Shown: piece by piece, positions 12,377-24,265 of the stretch
Numbering within the stretch: the first letter of the stretch is position 1
Layout: each line of letters starts with the position of its first letter
Assembly: GCF_000165425.1 (NCBI RefSeq)
Contig: NW_001799066.1
Coordinates: forward strand, 886,119-950,118
Direction: 5' to 3'
Length of the DNA stretch: 64,000 bases
Source of the DNA: Paramecium tetraurelia
Lineage: Eukaryota; Ciliophora; Oligohymenophorea; Peniculida; Parameciidae
Made by a program: the position numbers and the translations under genes
The notes under the pieces: model-generated
Databases searched by the model: none
What the model was told of the DNA's origin: nothing
The model's input: the letters and a program-made list of their open reading frames with translations, nothing else

Positions 12377-14242
12377 TCAATTTATCTTAATCAACTTCAT
12401 TTGTATCAATTGAGCCTTTTCCTACTCACTAACTACAAATGGAGAGCCATTTTCATCCAATAAGCATAATCCCATATCACAATCGATCAAATGTTTCTCA
12501 GAATCATACGTACATGTCAAAATTCTGTCATTTTTGCCTAGATAAAGCAGTCCTATCAAAATTAATTCGGTTATAATATACTTCTTTTTATTGCCTTAGT
12601 CAAAGCATTCATCAAAGGTAATGGTGCTGATTTTCCTCTGCTTTTGCAAGAGACTTAGGCACTGATATCCTCACTTAAGATTTTAATATTATTCTATATT
12701 TAGGATTTCTTAAATGGGTTTCTTGGTGGACTTTGGAATTCTTCAATTTAAGCATTCTTTTTTGTTTTGCTGAAACCACAAGTCTCATTAATTTCAAAAC
12801 TATCATTTGAATCCAGTAATGAATTTTCATTAAAATCAGCAAAATCATCCAAACTAATTTCATTTTTCTTTTTGACAATACTTATTTACTTTTTTGATTT
12901 CTATTTTCCTATTGCAACTGCTGTAGAAGTAGAAAAGAAACTATTTTATTTAACTTAAGGAGACAATTGTAGAGTCAATTAAGAGTTTGTATTTTTTAAT
13001 TTAGTAATTTCAGATTAGAATTATGAAACTAAGAACTATTGTTAAGTCAACTATTTATTAAGTTCTTGTTTTTCCTTTTCAATTTACTTGTTCTTCTACT
13101 TTAATTATGTTATAGTTTCAACAGATTATTGTTGCAATTACTTAAATTTATTTGTCAAATTGGTGAAGTGTTAACTCAGTTATTTGCTCTCTTGTTTATT
13201 GCTATTATTCTCCTAATCTCGTTCATTTATAGTATCATACATGTGTTACAATTTTTAATTGACTTATTGTGTTAAATGCATTAACGTGTTTTGTATTTAA
13301 TTTTTGATTTGTTGGAGTTCATCGCTTTTTTCGTTATTAATTTTATTTAGTAATTGATGAGCCTATTACAATTGCAATTAGTATTAGTTTTATAATGAAG
13401 TAATTTAAACTTAAATAGTCTATTCTACTTTCTATCTGTCAGCCTTAGAATTCAGCTTAGAATTTAGATTCTCAATCTCTTGTTTGAAGTGTTATTCATC
13501 CTCATTCAATCTTAAGGATATATTGGAAGATAGATTTTTAACTAAGTGTTCACTCTATTTAGTCTTCTATTCAAAATTATCTTACAATTCCTTAAACTGT
13601 TCATTTAGATTATTTTACAGATTAGAGACTTTCCTATCAATTTCCAACATAAACTGTTAAGTGTAATCATTTTAAGAGATATTCAAATCAATATTAGTTA
13701 ACTTATATCTGATATCTTCCTAAAACTTCCTGAATTCTACATTAAATCTTTCTTGCAATTATTAATACTAATGAACTTTCTCTGATAGTTGTGTTTGCAA
13801 TTATTAAATTTATTCATTTTGTTGTTTAATGATAGCTGACTGATTCGTATCATCTTGTTATGCTAAATTCAATTGGGCTTAAGATTGAACCTTGCTGAGT
13901 TCCTGAATTAAGGATGTCTTGTTCTGTTGTTCAGTTTTCAAAGGCACACACTATTAATATTATTACTACTATGGATAATAAGCAACAGTCTCTTAAAGGG
14001 GTTTTCTAATTGGTGGATTCGAACCTCTAAATTACAATAAGTTGAGTGAATTACCTTTACTGAGGGTATTGGACGTATTGTAAAGGTTGGTAAGGTAATT
14101 TTTATTCTTATGAGACGCATCTCATTATTTGTCTTGGTTCCATCGTTTGCTAAGTGGAAGAAGGTCTTAATTGACGTTACTCGATAGGCTATTGGTATAC
14201 TGCGTTACCAAAGGCTCTTACAGGTATGCGCGAGGGCTTCAT
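12377..14242 (-). CDS. Gln-rich coiled-coil protein, C-terminal frame uncertain
   Basis: From the ATG at 14242, with a 28-nt intron at 14027-14054, the frame gives a Pro/Gln-rich N-terminus followed by ~350 residues of coiled coil and an acidic segment ('DDFADFNENSLLDSNDSFEI'). In that frame the protein would stop at the TGA at 12556-12558. A second frame, shifted by one base around 12640-12690, continues with clearly protein-like sequence ('KKYIITELILIGLLYLGKND') to a TGA at 12377-12379. No ordinary intron links the two. Either an indel is present or the gene ends at 12556 and the rest is decayed. I give the longer span. Function unknown; a cytoskeletal role is a guess. Confidence 0.65.
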
Positions 14243-14277
14243 ATGTAAATTTGTTTTAACGATTAAATAATAATTAA
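14243..14277. promoter_or_regulatory. 35-bp divergent spacer between two start codons
   Basis: Only 35 bp separate the ATG of the coiled-coil gene (minus) and the ATG of the XPR1-like gene (plus). Both 5' UTRs and any promoter must share this or overlap coding DNA. If either true start is a downstream ATG the gap would be wider. Confidence 0.4.
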
Positions 14278-16768
14278 ATGAAATTCGCTGTATTCTTATT
14301 AAATCATATTATACCAGAATGGGCATTAATGTATTTGAATTACAAGGCAGTAAAAGCGTATCTATCAACCTCAGGAGCACTCAAAGACTTCTTATTGTAT
14401 GCCAAAAAAACAAAAACTCCTTAGGAGTACAAGGAAATAAAGAAAATTGTTATGGAAAAAACATATATAATTTCCAAAATAACCGTAGATTAGAAGGAAT
14501 TTAATAAAAAGTTTACTTTAGAGTTGATAAAGGTCAGATCCTTTGTGAATGCAAAATATAATGATTTAAAGGGAAAAACTTATAAATTGCAATTATAAAT
14601 TTTGTCAATGAATAGATATCAAAGGTAACTAGAGAGAAGCAAGAAGCGATCATTAATCAGATCAAACTCTTAAGTCTCTGAAGAGTTAACTGAATAATTA
14701 ACTAACCAATAAATCAAGATCCGAGAGTCTGATTTTAATCAAAAAAGTAAGAAATTGAAAGAATTATGTTTTCAATTATATAATGAAGGGGTTAATTTTG
14801 AAAAGTACTTATCAATAAATCAAGAAGCAATTCGTAAACTCATTAAGAAATAGAATAAGAAATATATAAAGCTTAATTAGGAGTAAATTAATATAGATGA
14901 ATGCAAGAAATTGGTATCAGAAATAAATTTTGATTCAAGATAAAATAAAGTGAAACAATTGCTATTTCAAGTAGAGAAATACCTTTTAAAACACTTCTAT
15001 TAAGCTAAATAAAAGATTTGCAAAGAATAACTACGTAAATACCAATTTTAGAATGGCAAAAACAACAAAGCTTGGTTTTAGTTTGGCTTATTCACTGGGT
15101 TTTCCTTAATGTTAATGTCTTTCATAATATTCCTAGCAACTCAAAAATAGTTAGACATTTTAACCAATACTCTTATATATGAATCATTCCCTATATACAG
15201 AGGGGCCTTATTGTTTATCTTGTATTATTGGTCCTTAACTATAGTTATTCACCTATGGAATTTATCGAAGATCAATTATAAATTATATTTTAGCTTTAAT
15301 CATCATTTCTCAACAATCAACGAATAATTAAAACGAGTGATGACTTTGACCTCAATCTTTTTGTTGGTTAGCTTGTTTTATTTATGCGATGTTTCTAAAT
15401 TGGGTGTCATATTTTCGAATCTTAAAGGAGAAGAGTATTTCCCTTTGGTAATCTGGGCATCTCTTTTGGCGACAGTTGCATTCCCTTCAAAAATCTTTAT
15501 CAATGGAAAAGGTAGGATATGGCTTTATCGTAATTTATGGCAATCCATAAATCCTAAACTGATAGATTAGCGTCATTTTTTCATAATCAGTCAATTTACT
15601 TCTTTAATTATCCCCTTTACTGACTTAACATATACGATATGTGAATATTCGAAAGGAGTAAATTATTGATTAATTATACATAGATCAAGAATCAAGAAGA
15701 GAATGACAACGATTAATATGATGAATGCTTCTTCATTTCAAGATATTTCACTTTAGCATTAGTGCTATTTCCATACTTCATTCTAACAATATAAATTTTA
15801 TTCCTAACCTAAAAATAATAGAACATTAAACTGTACTCCATAGAATTCATACGAAATATATTATCGATTGCTCTGATAATTTTTGCCACTTTGTCGTATT
15901 AGGAACCTAACTTTTTCTATTACTGGTTAGGAATGGCAGTAGCTATTGGCTTTCTAAATATAATTTTTGCTATTAAGAAGTGGAACTATTTGGATATAAA
16001 AATAAAGAGGAAAAAACGATCGATCTCTTATAAATAAAAATTAGTATTACTATACATACCCTTTGGAATTATTTAACCAGTGTCCATATCATCTTCTATC
16101 TTTGGATGCTTGGATAAGAATGAATAGCACAGTCTTCTTATTTTATACATTGGAATTGCAGAATTGATAAGAAGTATTAATTAGAAGCAATTGGTTTTTA
16201 GGAATGATAATTAACTATTATACTGTTGATGCTGAACACTTTAGAAATAAACTGAAGTATTAGACAGTTGGCGAATACGAGTTTCCATTTGAAGAATGTT
16301 GCACAAAGATACAAAAATACTAGTTATTGTAAGTACTCTGTAAATCATATAAGATAATACGAATCCGATGATAGTGACAATGATGAGAAGGAATTCTAGG
16401 GAGTTAGCAAAGAAAAAAGTGGCGAAGATCCTGTTATCCCTGCTCAAAATGAAATAAGAAGTAGAGCGGATATTGGACTGTTCATCTAGGGCAAGTCCAC
16501 TTTTAACCAATTAAACAATTCTGAGGCCCCATCCTAAGGAAATTAGTTGAAGATTTCCGAATTGATAGTTAAGGATTCGGAAAAGGTTTTGGGGGATAGT
16601 TTTATCAATTACGACATCAATAATTTTAAACCAGATGAATTAAATTCATTAATTAATTGCTAATAAATATCGGAGAGTGATTTGCAGAGTTTGCATATTA
16701 ATAATAAGAACTCTAAGAAGGAGATTAGTAAGTTGTATGAAGAGTTTGGCATAAAAATTAAATAATGA
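14278..16768 (+). CDS. SPX-EXS family phosphate exporter (XPR1/SYG1-like)
   Basis: Introns at 15658-15683, 16174-16201 and 16329-16353 give 803 residues. It begins with an SPX domain ('MKFAVFLLNHIIPEWALMYL'; Lys-rich helices near residues 60-240). Several membrane helices follow, from about 15070 ('LFTGFSLMLMSFIIFLA') onward. The EXS domain ends in 'NYYTVDAEHFRNKL', which matches the conserved EXS C-terminus and depends on removing the second intron. The C-terminal ~150 residues are acidic and disordered. In animals and plants this family exports inorganic phosphate, with SPX sensing inositol pyrophosphates; location here is probably plasma membrane or contractile vacuole, which is inference. 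Domain order and length fit the family well. Confidence 0.88.
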
Positions 16769-16835
16769 ATAAGTATTTTTTAGTATAAATTGTTTGTATT
16801 ATATAAAAATCAAAAAAATAATTAACGTTTATAAA

Positions 16836-18468
16836 ATGAGTTAACGAGATCTGAGTAATTTGATTTCAATCAATCCTAACGATCCCCAACAATATTAAGA
16901 CTTATTGGCTTATTATAGATCTAAATTGGGAGAATTTGAGAAGGAAAGATTTGAATGGTTGACAAAATTGGAGGAAATCAAAATTCAATATGAGGACAAG
17001 CATCAACAGGAATGGGAATTGCTGAAAAGGAAATAAGAGATAAAAGAGTTGTAATAAACAGTGGGAGAGGCAAAAGTAAATATACAGAATTCAAGAATTT
17101 AGTTAATGCTATTTGAAGAGAGATAGGCCCGATTGAAGTTGTAAAAGGAGAATGATGCCCTGAAGGTGAGAGAATTGGAAGATAAAAAGAAGATTGCTGA
17201 ATTAATGGCTATGATTGAACCCATTGAGGAATAAGTAGTATTATAAAAAGATTTAAGACCTGAAGTAACTACAAAATATACAGGCGATACATTGGCTGTG
17301 AGAGAGAAACAAGGAAAGTAAATTGAATGAATTAAGCTATGTAGTGTTAAGATGCACAACATCAATTAAGGGAGAAGCATATTAAAAACAGTTTATATGC
17401 CAAACGAATAGTTGAATGCCTATTAATTGGAGAATGAAAATTTGAAAAAATAAGTTGAAAATGCAGAAATTATGTTGACCCAATAATTCGCAGCTTTGAG
17501 AGAGGAATTGAGAGCAAAGGAAGTTGAAACCAATTTAAGAATAAAAGAAGACTAATAAAAATTAGATTAATTGGTTTAAAAAATATAGAAATTAGAGAAA
17601 CAAAATGTAGAACTTGTTAAAGGTAAAACTTATGAATATAACGAATTATAGATTGTTATGCATAAAAATAAAAATTTTAGAATAAGGAGAGATAAATGTA
17701 AGAGGATTTGGGAGGTAGCAAAGTTGAAAAATAAAAAGTTGAAGATGGAATTGGATTAAATTTAAAAGAAATATAATATTGAAAATAAAACAGCCTTGGA
17801 ATTGCTTGAAAAGAAGTCTGATGAATACAATAAAAAATTTAGAAGTCAAATCAAATCAAAAGATGAGCAATTGTCAATCATCAAAGAACAATATGAATAA
17901 GTTTAGAATATTTATATTAACAAAATATAATAATTGGAAGAGAATCTATCCAAATTAATTGAGAAGTATTATTTCATCCTAAATTAGATATTAATAATTG
18001 GAAAAGAGAAGATCTCTAGAAATCGAAGGGTTCAAGAATGACATCAAAATATTAACTAAGAAAGTTAAAGATTGTGAGAAATCACAAGTGGATAAATAAA
18101 ATGAAAATAAATCTCCAGAAGAATTGGCTAAATATTAAGAGGAGGCTCAATAGATGAAACAATAATTAGCCAAAGAGACTGGGATCATTTATTCTTCAGG
18201 AAAGAAAAACAATGCAAATAATCAGCAATAAACCATTAAAGTAAAAGGTAATCAATAGAGAGGGGCATCAAAAACAATGAAACAATCTAATAAACAAACC
18301 AAAAAGGGATTTAATAACTAAAGTAAGATTACAAGTTGATTTGTAGATTAAACTGATTAGAAGGAAGAGGATGATGCATCTGAATCTGTTCCAATGCATG
18401 AATTAGAAGATCTTCAACGATAATTAGATGAACTACAATATCAAATGGATAAGGCAAAGAAACAATGA
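16836..18468 (+). CDS. CCDC77: CCDC77 homologue (centrosome/basal body coiled coil)
   Basis: Introns at 17318-17344, 17966-17987 and 18323-18346 give 519 residues. Two segments match CCDC77 closely: 'NDALKVRELEDKKKIAELMA' near the N-terminus and 'RRSLEIEGFKNDIKILTKKV' near the C-terminus, the latter formed only after removing the 22-nt intron. Between them is continuous coiled coil. CCDC77 is a centrosomal protein conserved in ciliated eukaryotes; its exact job is poorly known. The Gln/Asn-rich tail appears specific to this lineage. The gene starts 67 bp after the XPR1-like stop on the same strand. Confidence 0.85.
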
Positions 18469-18553
18469 TAATAACATATCAATTTTATATATACTATTTA
18501 CAGTTAATCAAAAACTCACTTCTAATTATAAAATTAATTTGTTAATACGTTGG

Positions 18554-19953
18554 ATGCAAATTCATACTTCATCTGCTCATACCATAAGTAAGTGCGAATC
18601 ATTTTAGCATTTATCTCCATAAGCTTAAGAGGCTCTTTTAAGTTTAAAAAAAATACGGAACATTGGATGTGAAAAGAAAAGTGATCTCATAGACGTTAAA
18701 AAAATCACTACAAATAATCTTGACAATCCGTCAAACATGTCTGAAGTTAATATAGAATAGGTTGTAAAACATCCTCCATAAAATGAATTTATGGGATCTC
18801 AAAATTTCTCGTTTATTTAGAAGTATTCAATTGATATTATTATATCAAGTTCAAGATAGTTATTGGCATTCAGAAACTCTTTAGCCCCAGATGATCCTAC
18901 ACCAGATTTTTCAGATGCTCTTTCGAGTGAGAGAAAATAAATCTGTGAAACTACATAAAATCAACAATTCTTTCCAAAATAGTTAAAACCAATGTAAACC
19001 TTACAATCCTAGGATCTTAATCAAATTAATAAGTACATAAGAAAACCAACTCAAGAAAAAGAGAATAAGATTAATCAACTTTCGAAAAATAATTACCATT
19101 AAAATAGATTAAGCGATTTAATATCGAAAGAAATCACCAAAACCAACTAAGCACAGTCATCAAACAATATTAGAAAAAATTCACACACAAGCATAAATAC
19201 TCACAATACATCATAAACAAAATGCAATCTATCCACCTAATAAGATTATCTGTATCAGAAAGCAATATTCTAGCAAGAAAAGTTAAAGACTTTCATTGAG
19301 AAAGGCCAACTAATGAATAATGTAAAGGAGATGAAGGAATGCACCTTTAATCCGAAGATCAACCAGAAATCTAAGATAATAAATTCAAGTACATTTTTTG
19401 ATAGACAAAATACGTGGATGAGAAAGAAGAATGATAAAATATCATAGTAAGTAGAAATCTAAAAAGAGAAAGCAACTAGAGAAGTAAATATTAAATTACA
19501 TTGTAGTGCACATTCAGTCCAAATTATAGAGACAACAGTAATGTTAGAATCAATAGTTGTGATGTCTATTATAGAAATCTGCAATGGCAAAATAAAATGA
19601 ATAGAAAGAAATAGCAATTGAGAAATTCGATGATTGATTTTAACAATCAAGAGATCAAAAATAACTCCAGTAAAATGCAGATATAAAGATCTAATTCTAC
19701 ATAAATGATTCATTCGTAAACTGATTTAAAATAGCTGCTTGACATTTAATTGAAATTAGATGCCCCTAAACATATCAAAAGTGTTACACCAACTCATTAA
19801 GCTACAGAAACAACAATAACTCCCAATTCTCAAAGTGGATATATGGAACTTGGAAAACGAAAAAACAGCATTGAGTAGATTGAACAAAAATATAAATTGC
19901 TTTATGATTTGGTGTAGAGTGTATCTAAAAATCCATCAAAAAAGAAAAAATGA
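18554..19953 (+). CDS. Ser/Gln-rich protein with paired 'CTF.P' motifs
   Basis: A single 23-nt intron (19484-19506) gives 458 residues. Not recognised as a named family. Two short motifs, 'ECTFNPKIN' and 'ECTFSPNYRDN', flank a Lys/Arg-rich helix ('FFDRQNTWMRKKNDK'). Such CTF.P motifs recur in ciliate and apicomplexan cytoskeletal proteins, from memory. The N-terminal 250 residues are low complexity and the C-terminus ends in a run of lysines. First ATG chosen; the frame is open further upstream, so the start could be earlier. Confidence 0.7.
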
Positions 19954-20012
19954 ATTTTATATGTATAATTTACTTTTAAAAATAATACAATTAAATTAAT
20001 TAAAGTAAAGAA

Positions 20013-21253
<1,241 letters not shown>

Positions 21254-22677
21254 GACTTTTTAGTTTTGGTTAGTTTTTTCTAATTTAAAAACGAAATAAA
21301 TAAAATATAAAAAAGAAATTGAAATTAATTAAGTATCAAATTTCACAAAAAAACTGTCTACTTTGAATCGAAACATGACTCTTGATGAAAAATGATTTCA
21401 GATAACATTAAGGCTTCTAAAATAATCTCTCAAGATATTAATTACTATTATTTATCTTAACTTTTCTATAAGTTATTTTAATAATGCAAAAAATCTTAAG
21501 TTGAACTTTTAAGAAGGACACCTTTTTGTAAAATCAGGAGAGTTATATTTGTTATATTTTAGTCCTTTTATTTGCATTGATATTTCAAATAATTTATTTA
21601 TGCCTATACTTTTGAGATTAAATTTATTTCATCAATTCAATTAGAAATATTATAAATATATATATTTAACAAATAATGCTGATAAGGAAAAAATTATTTA
21701 ATAGAATATTTCTCTTATTTTTAATATGCTATTGTTGTTGACAATTATTAGTGTAACTATAAAACTAATAAAATGCAGATTACAAAAAAGGTAATCATTT
21801 AAGAATCATCTTAAATTATGTTGTTGATTTGAACAATAATTATTGCTTATGAAAATGCTATATATAAATAGATTGAAAATATTATGAATTAGAATTATAA
21901 GCATCAAAATTTACATTCGAATGTTTAGAAGATATACTTTCATTTAATATGAAGTAGAAATGATTTAAATTTAAGAGGAAGAATTTAAAAAGTATGAAAT
22001 GGAGGTATAATATTCATTTTAGTTAAATACTAAATGATTATAACAATATTTTGGGACAGCCTTAATCTATATTAAGGATTAAGGAGCGATTTAAACCTAT
22101 TATTATATTATTTGTATTGAAAAAACTGAAATTAAACTATGATTCTAACAATTTAGAATCATAATTATTTTTAGAAGCTTATATTTTCTAATGGCATAAT
22201 TTAGGATATTACTAATCTTCTTCAATAATTTTTTATATTTATGTATAAATTGATATTAATTCAATTTCTTAATTAAATTTTATAAATTTATAATAATATT
22301 GATGAAATTCAGAATTTCAAACAATTTATGAGTGCTGTTAGATTTTCTCAACAATTTAAAATAAAGAAGAAAATAATATCAAATCAAAGAAATTTATGAA
22401 TCTCTATCCCCAAAATCTTTTTTTATGTTTTTGAAGTAATTATGATGAGTAAATTTTTAATAATAGTTAATGTAATTTAATAAGATATTTGTTGCTCTAA
22501 AAATTTTAAATTAATGCAATAATGTATAAATATTTCCAATCGGAAAGAGTATTAATTATCAAAATTGTAAAAAAGGGAACAAATATTTTCAATTTATGAA
22601 TTGAATCATAAGTATTTTAATTTGAAGAATAAATAACTGCAATATGAAGTTTTTGAATGATTGAATAATTTGAAATA
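21254..22677. other. 1.4-kb gene-poor, AT-rich interval
   Basis: The longest gap in the window. On the plus strand from 21677 a short signal-peptide-like start ('MLIRKKLFNRIFLLFLICYC') is followed by broken frames with several TGAs and scattered Cys codons, so it may be a dead secreted-protein gene. Nothing else can be supported apart from a hairpin at 22138-22163. Confidence 0.35.
22138..22163. repeat. Perfect inverted repeat, 11-bp arms, 4-nt loop
   Basis: The arms 22138-22148 and 22153-22163 are exact reverse complements (TATGATTCTAA and its partner) around the loop CAAT. It could fold as a hairpin, but it lies in AT-rich noncoding DNA and may be chance. Confidence 0.5.
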
Positions 22678-24240
22678 TCAATACTTGATTTGTTTAACAA
22701 TTCGCGAAATTCTTTCTCTTGGGTATTTTGGAATGATCTTTGAAAAGGTGCCTGGAACATACATGGTTTTGGGTAGTTTAGTAACAGAATTGGATAATGG
22801 ATGTGCAGTTGGTTCTGTAAGCAAATGTTATGGAATTTATGGAACACTCTATTGTTGTTAGAATGGCTATTAAATTTATGGCAATTTGGTAGTAGTAGGT
22901 GTAATAAAGGCAGAGGGATCATGTATTAACAATTCATCATAATGATCTGATATGATTGAAATGGTTCCATTAAGTTTTTACAATATAGAGGAGTTTAGAG
23001 ATTGAATGCTTTGATCTCCATTAATGGACAGAGGTACATTCTGAGGATTGGATGATTGGACTTGTTGAGATAATTGAACTTTGTTTTGAGTTAGATTCAA
23101 CTGTTTAGTGGTGAAACTGGATTGCAAGGGTTGATTAGTGATGATTGAATACTCTTCTTTGCTCATTTTAAGATGGATTTAGGATAGAGTCTTCTGCAAT
23201 TCCTTAGGATCTTTGATTTCAATCAAGGAATGCTGTCGATCATTTCTCTTTTCGTTTTTGCCTTCTATGAATGCAACTCCCTATTTTAATTAAATGATAT
23301 CAATTTATGATGTGCTAAAACGATTAGATAAAGTTGAAGGGTTACATTATTCGATAGTTTTCTTTTTGTGATTATTGATTGATTCTAATTATTTTTTATG
23401 ATGAGGGAAGAGGTCTTTAACTTCTAATAGCACTCTTTTTTCTTGGATATCTTGATAAGTCCTTGGATAGCGTTCAACATCAGGTGGCTTCTGAACTATC
23501 ACTCTACCCTCAAAATCGTAAGTGTATTTGGCTACGTAAGTTGATTAATACATTTCGAATCAACATTTAATCTCTTAAGTTGTCTGTTCATCTCTTGGTA
23601 CTCTTGCTTTTTAATTAGATCTTGCATCTGCTTTTATTGCAAATTATATATCTATCTAGCCTTAGCCTGACGCATAGATTCTATCTCTGTATCGAAGTCT
23701 ATGTCGTCATCCAAATCTCCCATCTTGACTGGTTGAGTATCGAATCTTTGGACTTCAGCCTTAGCATCTTCAGCACCTTACAATTAGGATTCCCTTCTGA
23801 AAGATCTGTTTGCAATCTAAATCATTTTGGGAATCTAAATCTAGCCAATCATTCTTCTCCAATGTTCTATTGGACATGGTTTAGGTTCAACCTCATCCGA
23901 ATTTGAGTCGATCTAATTCATATCCTCTGTGATATCTTAGACAATCATATTGGTGAATTGTTCTGTCCATTAACAACCAAAAGGAATCAATAAACTCATT
24001 ATATAGTTCTCCTAAATAATGTCACTTGCCTTCTAGATGATCTAGCGACAGATGAATCGACTCACAATAACACTTTCAGATAACATAATTCCTAGTTGTT
24101 CATCCTCATATTTTTAGGATAACAGTTCCAAATTCGGAAAATCTTATAAATACATACGTGATACCATGTATGCTCATTTGTGAAAGTTGACGTTTTGGAG
24201 ACCCTGACAAACTAGAAATCGCTTAACTTCTCCTTTTCAT
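22678..24240 (-). CDS. C2orf81-like conserved protein (tentative)
   Basis: Introns at 24143-24164 and 23532-23551 give 506 residues. After a basic N-terminus, a helical region ('ESVIVSRFICRQIIQKASDI') leads to 'IPFGCQWTEQFTNMIV' and then 'EPKPCPIEHWRR'. This order of helices, a PF..WT segment and an acidic stretch followed by PCPI.W recalls the vertebrate C2orf81 family as I remember it; the resemblance is suggestive only. The rest is charged coiled coil and Gln-rich tail. Only 25 bp separate its ATG from the anoctamin stop codon (the anoctamin gene lies upstream on the same strand). Function unknown. Confidence 0.7.
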
Positions 24241-24265
24241 TATATACAAAATAATTCAATTAAAA

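Noticed and set aside
23622-23906. 94-codon plus frame over the C2orf81-like gene
   Set aside because: It is antisense to a well-supported spliced minus gene and shows no domain of its own.
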